In this document: one piece after another, positions 7,701 through 17,363 of the stretch
Position numbering within the stretch: position 1 is the first letter of the stretch
How the letters are laid out: the number at the start of each line of letters is the position of its first letter
Position numbers and translations under genes: made by a program
The notes under the pieces: model-generated
Seen by the model: only the letters and a program-made list of their open reading frames with translations
The model's database searches: none
What the model was told of the DNA's origin: nothing
NCBI GenBank assembly: GCA_013335535.1
Contig: JAAXVL010000001.1
Location: forward strand, 699,764 to 763,763
From: Azonexaceae bacterium
Lineage (GTDB): Bacteria > Pseudomonadota > Gammaproteobacteria > Burkholderiales > Rhodocyclaceae
DNA: 64,000 bases
Reading direction: 5' to 3'

Positions 7701-8150
7701 CTAGAATTTCCGCATCAACAAATGCCTGCCGTCGATGGCGCTGTTGCGCACTTCGGTGAAGCCGAGCTCGCGGAAGCGCTTGGTCTTGGCGGCTGAAACG
7801 AGGATGCGACCGGATTTGAAGTTTTCTTCCAGCCACGCAATGCGCGCCTTGATCAGGGCGCGGCCGATGCCCTTGCCGCGGCGTTCCGGGCTGACCGCCG
7901 AGAGGTAAAGAATGTGCGTGGCGGAGGCCCAGTCGGCAGCCTTGACGCCGCCGACGGCGATGATTTCACCGGCCTCCATGGCGACGAAAAATCGTCGGTA
8001 GAAGGCGCCGTCATCGCCGCGCAGTTCCCTGGCGACGCGTTCGGCGCTGTAGCGCTCGGGGTCGGCGAAGGCGTTGAAGATCAGCGTTACGCTCGCTTCG
8101 AGGAGCGCGGGACTGCGGGTGTCCAGCGTGTCGATGCGAATTTTTCCCAT
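7701..8150 (-). CDS. GNAT-family N-acetyltransferase
   Basis: A 149-residue acetyltransferase of the GNAT fold. The acetyl-CoA-binding motif A is visible as LYLSAVSPERRGKGIGRALI (R-x-x-G-x-G/A type) near residue 82, followed by a C-terminal FRELGF segment. The substrate is unknown. A small upstream gene on the same strand stops eight bases before the start, so the two may be cotranscribed. The 37-base repeat copy 2 begins immediately after the stop codon. Confidence 0.85.
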   Translation of the reverse strand: MGKIRIDTLDTRSPALLEASVTLIFNAFADPERYSAERVARELRGDDGAFYRRFFVAMEAGEIIAVGGVKAADWASATHILYLSAVSPERRGKGIGRALIKARIAWLEENFKSGRILVSAAKTKRFRELGFTEVRNSAIDGRHLLMRKF

Positions 8151-8158
8151 CGTGCTCG

Positions 8159-8398
8159 TCAGCTCGCGATGGGCTGAACCTGGCGCAGGAGCAGTCCGAA
8201 CTCGGCGGCACGGCGGGCAGTTTCGCGGTTAATCTCGGATTGTTTCTGGCCGAAGGCATCGCGCTCGCGGCGACTGCTCGTCGCCGCCTCTATGCTGCGC
8301 AGGCAGCGCCAGCGTTGCCCCTGGCGGGTCGGGAAGAGGCGCATTTGTTTCTTCTCATGATGGACGCGGCAGCAGTAGCAAAAAACGGTTTCAGTCAT
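8159..8398 (-). CDS. Small cysteine-rich (zinc-ribbon-like) conserved protein
   Basis: A 79-residue basic protein. The N-terminus MTETVFCYCCRVHHEKKQMR and the later RWRCLRSIEAA put Cys and His residues in a pattern that could bind zinc. The rest is an Arg/Glu-rich helix. I chose ATG 8398 because GGAGG lies four to five bases upstream; a longer reading to 8506 would run through a repeat copy. It is followed after eight bases by the acetyltransferase gene. Function unknown. Confidence 0.6.
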   Translation of the reverse strand: MTETVFCYCCRVHHEKKQMRLFPTRQGQRWRCLRSIEAATSSRRERDAFGQKQSEINRETARRAAEFGLLLRQVQPIAS

Positions 8399-8496
8399 CA
8401 CAGCCTCCGTGCGTTGCAGATGTGGGGCAGCATGGATGGCCCATGTTTCGGGAAGATGACGGAATATTGTTGGCCTGCTGTCGGCCAATGGCGTTG

Positions 8497-8533
8497 CCAC
8501 GGTCAAGCGGGAAAAAGGGCTAAAAATGAAATC
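8497..8533 (+). repeat. Dispersed 37-base element, copy 3
   Basis: Core CCACGGTCAAGCGG, then GAAAAAG, then GGCTAAAAATGAAATC. It lies between the stop of the hybrid kinase (8569, minus) and the start of the small Cys-rich gene (8398, minus), antisense to both. Confidence 0.9.
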
Positions 8534-8568
8534 TGCCCGATGCTCCTCCGCACGGGGCTGCGCGGGGC

Positions 8569-10611
8569 TCAGTTGGCTCGTGCGGTGTCGAGCATTTGCG
8601 CCATCAGCGCGTACAGTTCATCGGCCCGGATCGGCTTCGATACGTATTCATCCATGCCGGCGGCGACGCAGATCTCGCGATCGCCCTGCATGGCGTTGGC
8701 GGTCATGGCGATGATGGGCAGGCGCTTTTTGCCGTGCTCCTGCTCATGTTTCCGGATCAGCCGTGTTGCTTCCAGGCCGTCCATGACCGGCATTTGCATG
8801 TCCATCAGGATGAGGTCAAAGGCAGTCGTGCCATTCGTAACGAGATCAAGCCCCTGGGCCCCGTTTTCCGCCAGCGTCACGCGGTAACCGCGGCGTACCA
8901 GCAGGGCGGTCGCCAGCTTCTGGTTCACCCGGTTGTCTTCCACCAGGAGGATTTCGGCATTGCTGCCGGCGTCTGTCGGCGACGACTGCGGGTTGTTGCC
9001 GTCGGGGCTGGCGGTCGCCTCCTCGGCTATGGGCAGTTCAATCGAAAAATGAAAAGTGCTGCCCTGTCCGGGTGTGCTTTCCAGCCACATGCGGCCACCC
9101 ATCAGCCGAACGAGATCGCGTGAAATGGAGAGCCCGAGACCGGTTCCGCCAAAACGCCGGCTGGTCGAACTGTCTTCCTGAGCGAAGGCCTCGAAGATGT
9201 GCGCCTGCTTTTCGAGCGGGATGCCGACGCCGGTATCGCGGACGGAAAAATGCAGGCGAGCCAAGCCACGCGGCAGGCTTTCCGAACTAACGGTCAGCTC
9301 GACCTCGCCCTGATCGGTAAATTTGATGGCGTTGCCGAGCAGGTTGAGAAGCACCTGTCGAATGCGCAGGGGGTCGCCGCGCAGGCGCCGTGGAACGTCT
9401 TCCTGAACTGTCGCGCTGACTTGCAGATGCACCTTTTTCGAATTCAGGGCCAGCGGTTGAATGGCATCATTGATCACATCGGGAAGATCGAAATCAATGT
9501 TTTCGATGCCCAGTTTCCCGGCTTCGATCTTCGAAAAATCGAGGATGTCGTTGATGATGCCGAGCAAGGCACTGGCCGACGACTGGACGGTCGTCAGAAA
9601 ATCGCGCTGTTCGGCCGAAAGCTCGCTATCGAGCACCAGGTTGGTCATGCCGATGATGCCGTTCATCGGCGTCCGGATTTCATGGCTCATGTTGGCGAGA
9701 AACTCGCTTTTTGCCCGGTTGGCCGCTTCGGCCGCATCGCGCGCCTGCATCATGGCCAGGCGGATGGCCTCCCGCTCGCTGACCAGGCGGGAGATCGTCG
9801 TCGTCAGTTCGGCAATATCGTCGTCGCTGACCGGCGTGTCGCCATCCTGCAGATGGCCGAGGCCGGACAGCAGCTCGCGCAGCGCGCTCAGCGCTTTTTC
9901 GCGGGAGGCCAGCTCGTTGCGCAGGCTGCCGGCCGTGCGGCTCAGCAGCTCGAAGGTCGGGCGAAACTCAAGCGGCACATCGGCTGGCGAAAGGGCTTCG
10001 ACATCGGACTTTTCGGCCGAATGCAGCTCGAACAGGCGGATGCGGTCGAGGGCGCTGAGCCAGCGCTTGAGCGGAAACCAGATCAGCACGAGGCCACCGA
10101 CAAAACCGGCGACGGCCAGCTCGGCAGCGGCGAGCACGAGATCCCAGATGGGCCCGGCAATGCTGTCGACCGCGAAAGTCAGGCGGAGCACGCCGTAATC
10201 GATGCCGCCGGCCGAAATGTTGCGATTCACGTCGTAAAGCTGGCTGGCGATCCGCTCATGCAGCCAGGCTGGCGGCATGTTCCCGGGTTTGGCCTGATTG
10301 GTGCTGCGGATGACCCCGCCATCAAGGTCGATGAATGTCGCAGTGTCGAACTGCGAGCGGGCAATGGCGCGTTCCAGGGTGCGGTTGATCGTGTCGTAGT
10401 CGCCGATCACCGCGCTCTCGCTGATCACCTGGGCGACCACCTCGACGAGCATGGTCGACGATTCCTGCGCATCCTGAACGCTGACCTGGATCTGGGCCTG
10501 ATAAAACAGGACGAGCCCGATACCGATGAACAGCAACAGGGTCGCCGAGTAGAGCCAATAGACGCGGGCGACCAGCGTCTCGGGCAGCAATCGGGAAAGG
10601 AGCGACTTCAC
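8569..10611 (-). CDS. Hybrid sensor histidine kinase / response regulator
   Basis: A 680-residue inner-membrane hybrid kinase. Order: transmembrane segment near residues 17-40, a periplasmic sensory region, a second transmembrane segment near 150-175, a linker, HisKA with the phosphoacceptor His in [12 protein letters not shown] near residue 307, HATPase with DTGVGIP and [10 protein letters not shown], and a C-terminal receiver with the phosphoacceptor Asp in [13 protein letters not shown] near residue 602. The upstream gene, 18 bases away, encodes a PhnD-like binding protein, and an HD-GYP regulator lies just beyond it on the same strand. I infer a three-part signalling module in which the binding protein presents the ligand. 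Confidence 0.92.
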   Translation of the reverse strand: MKSLLSRLLPETLVARVYWLYSATLLLFIGIGLVLFYQAQIQVSVQDAQESSTMLVEVVAQVISESAVIGDYDTINRTLERAIARSQFDTATFIDLDGGVIRSTNQAKPGNMPPAWLHERIASQLYDVNRNISAGGIDYGVLRLTFAVDSIAGPIWDLVLAAAELAVAGFVGGLVLIWFPLKRWLSALDRIRLFELHSAEKSDVEALSPADVPLEFRPTFELLSRTAGSLRNELASREKALSALRELLSGLGHLQDGDTPVSDDDIAELTTTISRLVSEREAIRLAMMQARDAAEAANRAKSEFLANMSHEIRTPMNGIIGMTNLVLDSELSAEQRDFLTTVQSSASALLGIINDILDFSKIEAGKLGIENIDFDLPDVINDAIQPLALNSKKVHLQVSATVQEDVPRRLRGDPLRIRQVLLNLLGNAIKFTDQGEVELTVSSESLPRGLARLHFSVRDTGVGIPLEKQAHIFEAFAQEDSSTSRRFGGTGLGLSISRDLVRLMGGRMWLESTPGQGSTFHFSIELPIAEEATASPDGNNPQSSPTDAGSNAEILLVEDNRVNQKLATALLVRRGYRVTLAENGAQGLDLVTNGTTAFDLILMDMQMPVMDGLEATRLIRKHEQEHGKKRLPIIAMTANAMQGDREICVAAGMDEYVSKPIRADELYALMAQMLDTARAN

Positions 10612-10629
10612 GTCGGCCAGGGCTGGAGG

Positions 10630-11469
10630 TTAGCGCAGAGAGGCCGGTACCGACTGATAGAACTTGCGATAGTTCGCATAGTCGGCGTTGCTGGACGGAA
10701 TGAAGTAAACATCCTCGCTGAGTCCGGCATTCTGCGATGCCTGATGCAGGATTTCCCGGCCATTGGCGTTGAGAACCATGCCATGGAAAGCGGCTGCCAC
10801 TGCCTTCAAGTCCTTTTCCGGCACTTTGCCCGAAGCCATCAGCGCGAGATCGTGATAGCCCTCAGACGACCACAGGACGCGGAACGCCTTTTTCTCGCGG
10901 GCGGCATAGCCTTCGATCAACTGCGAATTGCTGCCGACGGCCTTGACCTTGCCGGCGAACATCTGGGCGAACGCCGCATTCTGGTTGCCGCCGAAGACGA
11001 CCTTCACGTCGATGCCCTTCGACAGCAAATGGGCGTAGGGTACCTTGTAGCCGATGAAGGCCTCGGGGCCGGCGAAGGCCATTTCCTCGCCCTTCAGCTG
11101 TTCAAGTCTGGTGATTGGCGAATCGGCCGGAACGGCAATCTGGCCCTGCAGGGGGGCGGTCTGGCGGCGACCGAAAACCTTCCAGCCGAGCTTTTCGCGT
11201 TCCGGGCTGAAAAGATGGTTGGTAAAAGCGAAATCGACTTCATGTGCCAAAACATAACTCGTCGTGTCAGCCGAGGTGCGGCCAATCTTGAGCTGCAGCT
11301 TGACCCCGCTTTTTTCCGAAACGTAATTGATGATCGGATTCCAGTAGGCTGCTGTTTTGTTGATATCCCATTGATTGACCGGGGAAAACCGATAAGTCGG
11401 GGCTTCTTGGGCGAAAGCACTGGCAGCGAAGGATACGGCCGCGATACAGCTTGTTAGAAAGCGAAGCAT
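10630..11469 (-). CDS. PhnD-like periplasmic substrate-binding protein
   Basis: A 279-residue secreted protein with a signal peptide (MLRFLTSCIAAVSFAASAFA). The fold resembles the phosphate/phosphonate-binding PhnD family: YRFSPVNQWDINKTAAYWNP, then VDFAFTNHLFSPERE and VVFGGNQNAAFAQMFAGKV. No ABC permease or ATPase gene is adjacent. The neighbour is a hybrid histidine kinase 18 bases downstream, so it probably acts as a sensory binding protein, not a transport component. The ligand is unknown; the PhnD-like fold alone does not prove phosphonate. Confidence 0.8.
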   Translation of the reverse strand: MLRFLTSCIAAVSFAASAFAQEAPTYRFSPVNQWDINKTAAYWNPIINYVSEKSGVKLQLKIGRTSADTTSYVLAHEVDFAFTNHLFSPEREKLGWKVFGRRQTAPLQGQIAVPADSPITRLEQLKGEEMAFAGPEAFIGYKVPYAHLLSKGIDVKVVFGGNQNAAFAQMFAGKVKAVGSNSQLIEGYAAREKKAFRVLWSSEGYHDLALMASGKVPEKDLKAVAAAFHGMVLNANGREILHQASQNAGLSEDVYFIPSSNADYANYRKFYQSVPASLR

Positions 11470-11556
11470 GGGAACCCTTGGTGAAGCGATACAAATTGAA
11501 TATTTGTTGATTTTAGTGGTTATTCTAACAAGTTCAAGGTCTTGCGGCTGGGGGAC

Positions 11557-12714
11557 TCAGCGCTTGGTCAGCGCCTGGTCGATCTGCAGCGCCTTCTCCT
11601 CGATATCGGCATCACTGTCGGCATAGCGCTGACTGATGGCAAAAAACGCGTCCTGAAGGGTGACGAAGGCATCGGCGATGTCCGGGTCAAAGTGCGTGCC
11701 GCGCCCCGCCGCAATCAGTTGCACGGCCTTGTCGTGCGGCATCGCTTCCTTGTAGGGGCGGCGGCTGATCAGCGCATCGTAGACGTCGGCCACGGCCATG
11801 AGCCGGGCTGAAATCGGGATGGCGTCGCCGACCAGGCCTTCCGGATAGCCGCTGCCATCCCACTTTTCCTGATGGCTGTAGGCGATCTCCTTGGCGTAGG
11901 CGAGGAATTCGACATTGACGCCCAGGCGGGCCTCGGCGGTGGCAATGGCGTCACGGCCCAGCGTCGTGTGCGTCTTCATGATCGCGAATTCTTCCGGCGT
12001 GAAACGGCCGGGCTTGAGGAGGATATGGTCGGGAATGCCGACTTTGCCGATATCGTGCAGCGGCGCCGATTTGAAGAGCAGCTTGATCGTATGCTCGGTC
12101 AGGAAGGCCGAGAAGCGGGGGTGGGACCGCAGTTTTTCGGCCAGCGCCTGTACGTAAAACTGGGTGCGGCGAATGTGGTTGCCCGTTTCGTTGTCACGCG
12201 TTTCGGCCAGGGAGGCCATGGCCATGATGGTCACGTCCTGAATTGCCTCGATTTCCTCGGCGCGGCGGGCGACCTCGCTTTCCAGATAGGCTGCCTTGTC
12301 TTCCAGGAAATCGGCTGATGCCTTGAGCTGGAGGTGGGTCTTCAGGCGGGCGAGAACGACCTTCTGCTTGATCGGCTTGGTGATGTAATCGACAGCGCCC
12401 AGCTCGAAGCCTCTTTCCTCGTCCTCGCTCGAGACGTTGGCGGTCAGGAAGATGACCGGGATGTTGGCGGTCAGCGGGTCGGCCTTGAGGCGGGTGCAGA
12501 CTTCGTAGCCATCCATCGCCGGCATCATGATGTCGAGCAGGATGAGGTCGGGCAGCGCCTCGGTTTTCAGCATCGCCAGCGCCTGCGGGCCGGAGGCGGC
12601 CTCCCGGACGATGTAGTGCTTCTTGAGGACAGCCGACATCAGGGTCAGGTTGAAGGGCGTGTCATCAACCACCAGAATCGTCTTGCTCGGCGTTTGATGG
12701 GTTGGCGCGGTCAT
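11557..12714 (-). CDS. Response regulator with HD-GYP phosphodiesterase domain (RpfG-like)
   Basis: A 385-residue two-domain regulator. The N-terminal receiver has ILVVDDTPFN and the phosphoacceptor Asp in LILLDIMMPAMDG near residue 57. A helical linker follows, then an HD-GYP domain with LHDIGKVGIPD near residue 218 and HQEKWDGSGYPEG near residue 288. HD-GYP proteins of this type break down cyclic di-GMP. Key metal and GYP residues look intact. It lies upstream of the PhnD-like protein and the hybrid kinase on the same strand, with an 87-base gap, so it is the likely partner of that kinase. Confidence 0.92.
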   Translation of the reverse strand: MTAPTHQTPSKTILVVDDTPFNLTLMSAVLKKHYIVREAASGPQALAMLKTEALPDLILLDIMMPAMDGYEVCTRLKADPLTANIPVIFLTANVSSEDEERGFELGAVDYITKPIKQKVVLARLKTHLQLKASADFLEDKAAYLESEVARRAEEIEAIQDVTIMAMASLAETRDNETGNHIRRTQFYVQALAEKLRSHPRFSAFLTEHTIKLLFKSAPLHDIGKVGIPDHILLKPGRFTPEEFAIMKTHTTLGRDAIATAEARLGVNVEFLAYAKEIAYSHQEKWDGSGYPEGLVGDAIPISARLMAVADVYDALISRRPYKEAMPHDKAVQLIAAGRGTHFDPDIADAFVTLQDAFFAISQRYADSDADIEEKALQIDQALTKR

Positions 12715-12843
12715 TTCGCAATCCTTGGCAATCGTGTGTGGCTTGCTGCAAGGCAGCCGTTATTGCGCAATTTTAGAACTTTTCCGGCGTGAAGACTGAG
12801 CTCATTGTCGAAGCTGGCTTAGCGCGAAGGTCGATCGTCCATT

Positions 12844-13875
12844 TCAGTAGAACAGCTGCGCCAGGTCGAGCGTGGCGCGTTTTCCAAGGCTGCTCCGGTG
12901 CCTGTCCAGCCAGGCCTGCGCATGTTCGCGGCCGCTGTCGCGCAGGCTCTCGAAAAAGGGCAGGTTGACGGTCAGCTTGCTGCCGGGCGGCAGTTCGCCA
13001 AGCAGGGCATCGGCCGTGATGGCGTGGAAGCGCAATTGCGCAATGCGCCGCTCAAGCCGGCCGACTGGCAGCATTTTGAGCAGCCACGCCGGCAGGCTCG
13101 AGTTGCCGGCCTCCTCGCGCAGATGGGCGAAGGTGCGCATTTCGCGCAGGAAGGTCGAGTTGAACGACAGTTCGAGCAGGCGCTGCCGGATGTCCTCGGC
13201 CGAAGCGGGCGTTTCGGCGTAACGCAGCGGCGTGAGCAGGACGAGCAGGATGTCCGGTGACGCGCACTGCCAGGCCAGGGGAAAAACGGCCGGGTTGGCG
13301 CTGTAGCCGCCATCCCAGTAGGGCTCGCCGTCGATGACGATGCTCCGGTGAATGGTCGGCAGGCAGGCCGAGGCGAGCAGGGTGTCGACCGACAGTTCGT
13401 GGTTGCGGAACAGGCGCAGCTTGCCGGAGTTGGCGTGGGTGGCGGCGATGAACAGCTTGACCGGGGCGGCGCGGCGCAGGCGGGCAAAGTCGAACTGTTC
13501 GCCGAGAATGTCGCGCAGCGGGTTGAGGTCGAAGGGGTTGAGCTGCTCGGGGCTCAGGTGATTGGTCCATTGCAGCATGAGCTTCAGCGCCGGGCTCATG
13601 CCGGCGTCGCCGGACGCGGCAAAGGGCGAACTGGCCGCCACACTGGTCCAGAAGCGGGCCAGGGTTTCACGGGCGCCGTCGCGGCCACCGGTCATCAGGC
13701 CGTGCGCCAGGCACAGTGCGTTCATCGCTCCGGCGCTGGTGCCGCTGACGCCCTCGAAGTCGATGGCCGAATCTTCAAGCAAGGCGTCGAGGACGCCCCA
13801 GGTAAAGGCCCCGTGTGCGCCGCCGCCCTGCAGGGCGAGGTTCAGTGCGGGTGTCGTGCCGGTTTTTAGGCGCAT
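12844..13875 (-). CDS. Patatin-like phospholipase
   Basis: A 343-residue patatin-family lipid acyl hydrolase. It has the oxyanion motif GGGAHG at residues 17-22, the nucleophile elbow GTSAG with Ser near residue 47, and the catalytic Asp in DGGYSANP near residue 188. All members of the Ser-Asp dyad are present. No signal peptide is seen, so it is probably cytosolic or peripheral. The start at 13875 immediately follows a 37-base repeat copy, leaving the ribosome binding site unclear. The substrate is unknown. Confidence 0.88.
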   Translation of the reverse strand: MRLKTGTTPALNLALQGGGAHGAFTWGVLDALLEDSAIDFEGVSGTSAGAMNALCLAHGLMTGGRDGARETLARFWTSVAASSPFAASGDAGMSPALKLMLQWTNHLSPEQLNPFDLNPLRDILGEQFDFARLRRAAPVKLFIAATHANSGKLRLFRNHELSVDTLLASACLPTIHRSIVIDGEPYWDGGYSANPAVFPLAWQCASPDILLVLLTPLRYAETPASAEDIRQRLLELSFNSTFLREMRTFAHLREEAGNSSLPAWLLKMLPVGRLERRIAQLRFHAITADALLGELPPGSKLTVNLPFFESLRDSGREHAQAWLDRHRSSLGKRATLDLAQLFY

Positions 13876-13876
13876 G

Positions 13877-13913
13877 CCACGGTCTACCGGAAAAAACGCC
13901 CAAAATCGAAATC
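13877..13913 (+). repeat. Dispersed 37-base element, copy 4
   Basis: Core CCACGGTCTACCGG, A run, then CGCCCAAAATCGAAATC. It fills most of the gap between the stop of the DUF4239 gene (13925) and the start of the patatin gene (13875), one base from the latter, antisense to both. Confidence 0.9.
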
Positions 13914-13924
13914 GCCAGCGGCGC

Positions 13925-14701
13925 TCATGGCCGTTCGACGACCGCTTCGACAATGGGGGCGGGCGTCACCGACGTCGGCTGCTGGAACGGATTGCCTTGA
14001 ATCAGCACGATGGCCGCCGTCGGCGCCGCGGCCAGGGCGAACAGGATGACGGCAACCATCGCCGCGCGTGGTTTGTCGACATGGACGACGGATACCGAGA
14101 GCAGGGTCAGAAAGCCGAGAAAGGCCATGCCCAGCCATTTGAGCGGATTGACGTGGGTCTGGCTGAGGCCGATGCGCAGGTCGCGCTCGTCGCGAATTTC
14201 GATGGCCTTGCGCAGCATCAGCGCCTGCACGTTTTCGCCAGCCGCGCTGGCGATTTTGGCGCTGGCCAGCAGCGTAAGCAGCGCGTCGGCCAAGGTCGTT
14301 ACTTCGCTGCTCGACTGGCGCGCCGCCAGCATCGGCCATTCACCGGCACTGGCCTTGCCGTAGCGCGACACGGCGTTGCGCACCTCGCCGCGCAGCGGTT
14401 CGGCCAGATGTTCGGAGAGCACGGCAATGCTGCGCAGCGAATCGGCTTCCTTGAACACGGCATTCATCGCCCGGTCGTGGGCGCTCCACGTGTCGTTGGC
14501 GAGAAAGGCCAGGGTCAGTCCGAAGAGGACGCCGATGATGTTGATGAAGGGCGGCGCCACGCCCTGTAGTGAAGCGATCCAGCCCGCCCAGCGCGGCCGG
14601 TGCAGCGCCCACTGCACGGCAGCGACAGCGGCAAAGGTGCCGGCGACGGCGAGGAAGGCGTAGCCGTAATGATCGTAAATGTGCCAGTTGCTCGTCGGCA
14701 T
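13925..14701 (-). CDS. DUF4239-type (bestrophin-like) membrane protein
   Basis: A 258-residue protein with about four transmembrane segments: two near the N-terminus (YAFLAVAGTFAAVAAVQWAL and INIIGVLFGLTLAFLAN) and two near the C-terminus (WLGMAFLGFLTLLSVSVVHV and MVAVILFALAAAPTAAIVLI), separated by a helical soluble loop. The layout and the segment FGLTLAFLANDTW match the DUF4239 bestrophin-like group. Function is unknown; a channel role is only a family-level guess. It precedes the patatin gene on the same strand, with a repeat copy between them. Confidence 0.65.
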   Translation of the reverse strand: MPTSNWHIYDHYGYAFLAVAGTFAAVAAVQWALHRPRWAGWIASLQGVAPPFINIIGVLFGLTLAFLANDTWSAHDRAMNAVFKEADSLRSIAVLSEHLAEPLRGEVRNAVSRYGKASAGEWPMLAARQSSSEVTTLADALLTLLASAKIASAAGENVQALMLRKAIEIRDERDLRIGLSQTHVNPLKWLGMAFLGFLTLLSVSVVHVDKPRAAMVAVILFALAAAPTAAIVLIQGNPFQQPTSVTPAPIVEAVVERP

Positions 14702-14787
14702 GCTCGGAGAGTCCGTTTCCTGATAACAGCTGGTGAGTCCGGGCGCTTCCGGTGGAAATTGGCGCCCGGCGGTGAAAGGCAGACGAA

Positions 14788-15456
14788 TCAGCGAATGGTG
14801 CGTACGCCTTCGGCCGTGCCGAGCAGCAGCAGGTTGGCCGGGCGCACGGCGAACAGGCCGTTGGTGACGACGCCGGTGATCTGGTTAATCTGTGCTTCGA
14901 GGCCCTTCGGGTCGGTGATGGCCAGGCCCTTGACGTCGAGTATCAGGTTGCCGTTGTCGGTCACGAAACCGTCGCGCAGGACCGGTGTGCCGCCCAGCTT
15001 GGCCAGTTCGCGGGCGACATGGGCGCGCGACATGGGGATGACCTCGACCGGCAGCGGGAACTTGCCCATGACGTCGACCAGTTTCGAGGCGTCGCAGATG
15101 CAAACGAATTCACGCGCCACGGCGGCGACGATCTTCTCGCGCGTCAGCGCGCCGCCGCCACCCTTGATCATGTTGAGACCGGCGTCGATCTCGTCGGCGC
15201 CATCGACGTAAACGGGAATGTCGTCAACGTCGTTGAGGTCGAAAACCGTGATGCCATGGCCTTCCAGGCGCTTGCGCGTGGCTTCCGAACTGGCCACGGC
15301 ACCCTTGTATTTGTCCTTGAGCGGGGCCAGGGCGTCGATGAAGAAGTTGGCCGTCGAGCCGGTGCCGACGCCGATGATGCTGCCGGCCGGTGCCGTCTGC
15401 GCGACGTAGTCGGCGGCGGCCTGGGCGACGGCCTGTTTGAGTTCGTCCTGGGTCAT
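14788..15456 (-). CDS. rpiA: Ribose-5-phosphate isomerase A
   Basis: A 222-residue enzyme interconverting ribose 5-phosphate and ribulose 5-phosphate in the pentose phosphate pathway. The family motifs are all visible: [14 protein letters not shown] near residue 30, YVDGADEID near residue 83 with the catalytic acidic residues, and [14 protein letters not shown]. Length is standard. The next gene downstream on the same strand is the DUF4239 protein, 86 bases on; no terminator is obvious. Confidence 0.97.
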   Translation of the reverse strand: MTQDELKQAVAQAAADYVAQTAPAGSIIGVGTGSTANFFIDALAPLKDKYKGAVASSEATRKRLEGHGITVFDLNDVDDIPVYVDGADEIDAGLNMIKGGGGALTREKIVAAVAREFVCICDASKLVDVMGKFPLPVEVIPMSRAHVARELAKLGGTPVLRDGFVTDNGNLILDVKGLAITDPKGLEAQINQITGVVTNGLFAVRPANLLLLGTAEGVRTIR

Positions 15457-15510
15457 GCTGTGCTCCTGAATTGGCTTGGGGGCATTTTACCCCGTCGATT
15501 TGCTCCCGAA

Positions 15511-15528
15511 CTGTCACAAAAGCTTAAC
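15511..15528 (+). promoter_or_regulatory. Pho-box-like site upstream of the AKP-rich protein gene
   Basis: CTGTCAC, AAAA, GCTTAAC has the 7-4-7 spacing of a PhoB half-site pair. The first half matches well. The second (GCTTAAC) is weak against the enterobacterial consensus but recurs exactly in the array at 28328-28367. It lies 57 bases upstream of the start at 15585. Confidence 0.45.
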
Positions 15529-15584
15529 CTTGGCGTGCTTTCATAATGGCTAAACTAGCCATACTGTTTTTCAGGGAGAGCGCG

Positions 15585-16181
15585 ATGAGCGAAAAAACCA
15601 AAAAAGCCCCGGCTACCAAGCCTGTTGCAACGCCAAAGACGCTCAGGAAGCTGGTGCCACGCACGGCACCAAAGGCCGAGGTGAAACCGCTCGAGGTTGT
15701 TGCCGAGGCCATTGTGGCGCCAGCAGCCAAGCTTGCCCCCGCGCCGGCACCCGTTGCGACCGAGAAGCCGGCGCCAGTTGTGGCCAAATCAGCGCCGGCC
15801 GCCAGCAAACCCAAGGTGGTTCGCAAGCCGACTCAGGTCGAGGAAACCGTCGCCAAGCATCAGAAGGTGCTGGCTGACGCCCTGGTCAAGGCCCAGGCGA
15901 TCAAATACGATCAGCCCAAGGTCATGAAGCAGGAAGCGAAGGCCGCCAAGCCGGCCAAGGCCAAAAAAGTGAAGCTGGTTCGTGACAGCTATGCCATGCC
16001 GGACAGCGAGTACGCCCAGATCGGCGAGCTCAAGAAGCGGCTGAGCGGGCTGGGGAGTGACGTCAAGAAAAGCGAGCTGCTGCGTGGCGGCATCGCGCTG
16101 CTGGCAGCGTTGAACGATGCCGAGCTCAAAGCGGTGATGGGGCGCGTCAAACGCATCAAGACTGGGCGTCCGGCCAAGTAG
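15585..16181 (+). CDS. Lys/Ala/Pro-rich (histone H1-like tail) protein with conserved C-terminal domain
   Basis: A 198-residue protein. The first 130 or so residues are a low-complexity Lys/Ala/Pro tail like that of histone H1-type or AlgP-type DNA-binding proteins. The last 70 (VRDSYAMPDSEYAQIGEL, then KKSELLRGGIALLAALND and RVKRIKTGRP) form a compact domain that looks helical and resembles conserved betaproteobacterial proteins with a ribbon-helix-helix-like KKSELLR stretch. I chose ATG 15585 because GGGAGA lies eight bases upstream. A Pho-box-like site and the pst operon flank it. A nucleic-acid-binding role is inferred from composition only. Confidence 0.65.
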   Translation: MSEKTKKAPATKPVATPKTLRKLVPRTAPKAEVKPLEVVAEAIVAPAAKLAPAPAPVATEKPAPVVAKSAPAASKPKVVRKPTQVEETVAKHQKVLADALVKAQAIKYDQPKVMKQEAKAAKPAKAKKVKLVRDSYAMPDSEYAQIGELKKRLSGLGSDVKKSELLRGGIALLAALNDAELKAVMGRVKRIKTGRPAK

Positions 16182-16211
16182 AAAAAGCAATGGGATTTCG
16201 ATTGTTACAGC

Positions 16212-16229
16212 CTGTCATTTGGCTGTAAC
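16212..16229 (+). promoter_or_regulatory. Pho box upstream of pstS
   Basis: CTGTCAT, TTGG, CTGTAAC is an almost perfect PhoB-binding pair with 7-4-7 spacing. It lies 57 bases before the pstS start. The same region (ATTGTTACAGCC and GGCTGTAACAAT) also forms an inverted repeat around CTGTCATTT, which could double as a stem-loop for the preceding gene. Confidence 0.85.
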
Positions 16230-16285
16230 AATCGCCGGGTAATCTTCGCTGCGTTGTCCAATCAACCCTGTGCAGGAGTTACCCC

Positions 16286-17284
<999 letters not shown>

Positions 17285-17293
17285 GCTCCGATC

Positions 17294-17342
17294 TGGCGGA
17301 CCTCGGTCCGCCAGGCGCAGAAGCCCGGCCACGGTCGGGCTT
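17294..17342 (+). terminator. Tandem hairpins between pstS and pstC
   Basis: First stem: TGGCGGAC and GTCCGCCA around CTCG (17294-17313). Second stem: AAGCCCG and CGGGCTT (17321-17342). No long T run follows, so they more likely act as a partial attenuator or as a 3' stabiliser of pstS mRNA than as a full terminator. Confidence 0.6.
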
Positions 17343-17363
17343 CACTCCGAAAGGAATCTTCAA

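Noticed and set aside
9199-11457. Very long plus-strand open frame opposite the hybrid kinase and PhnD-like genes
   Set aside because: It is an antisense shadow of GC-rich coding DNA; the minus-strand proteins have clear domains, and the plus-strand translation has none.
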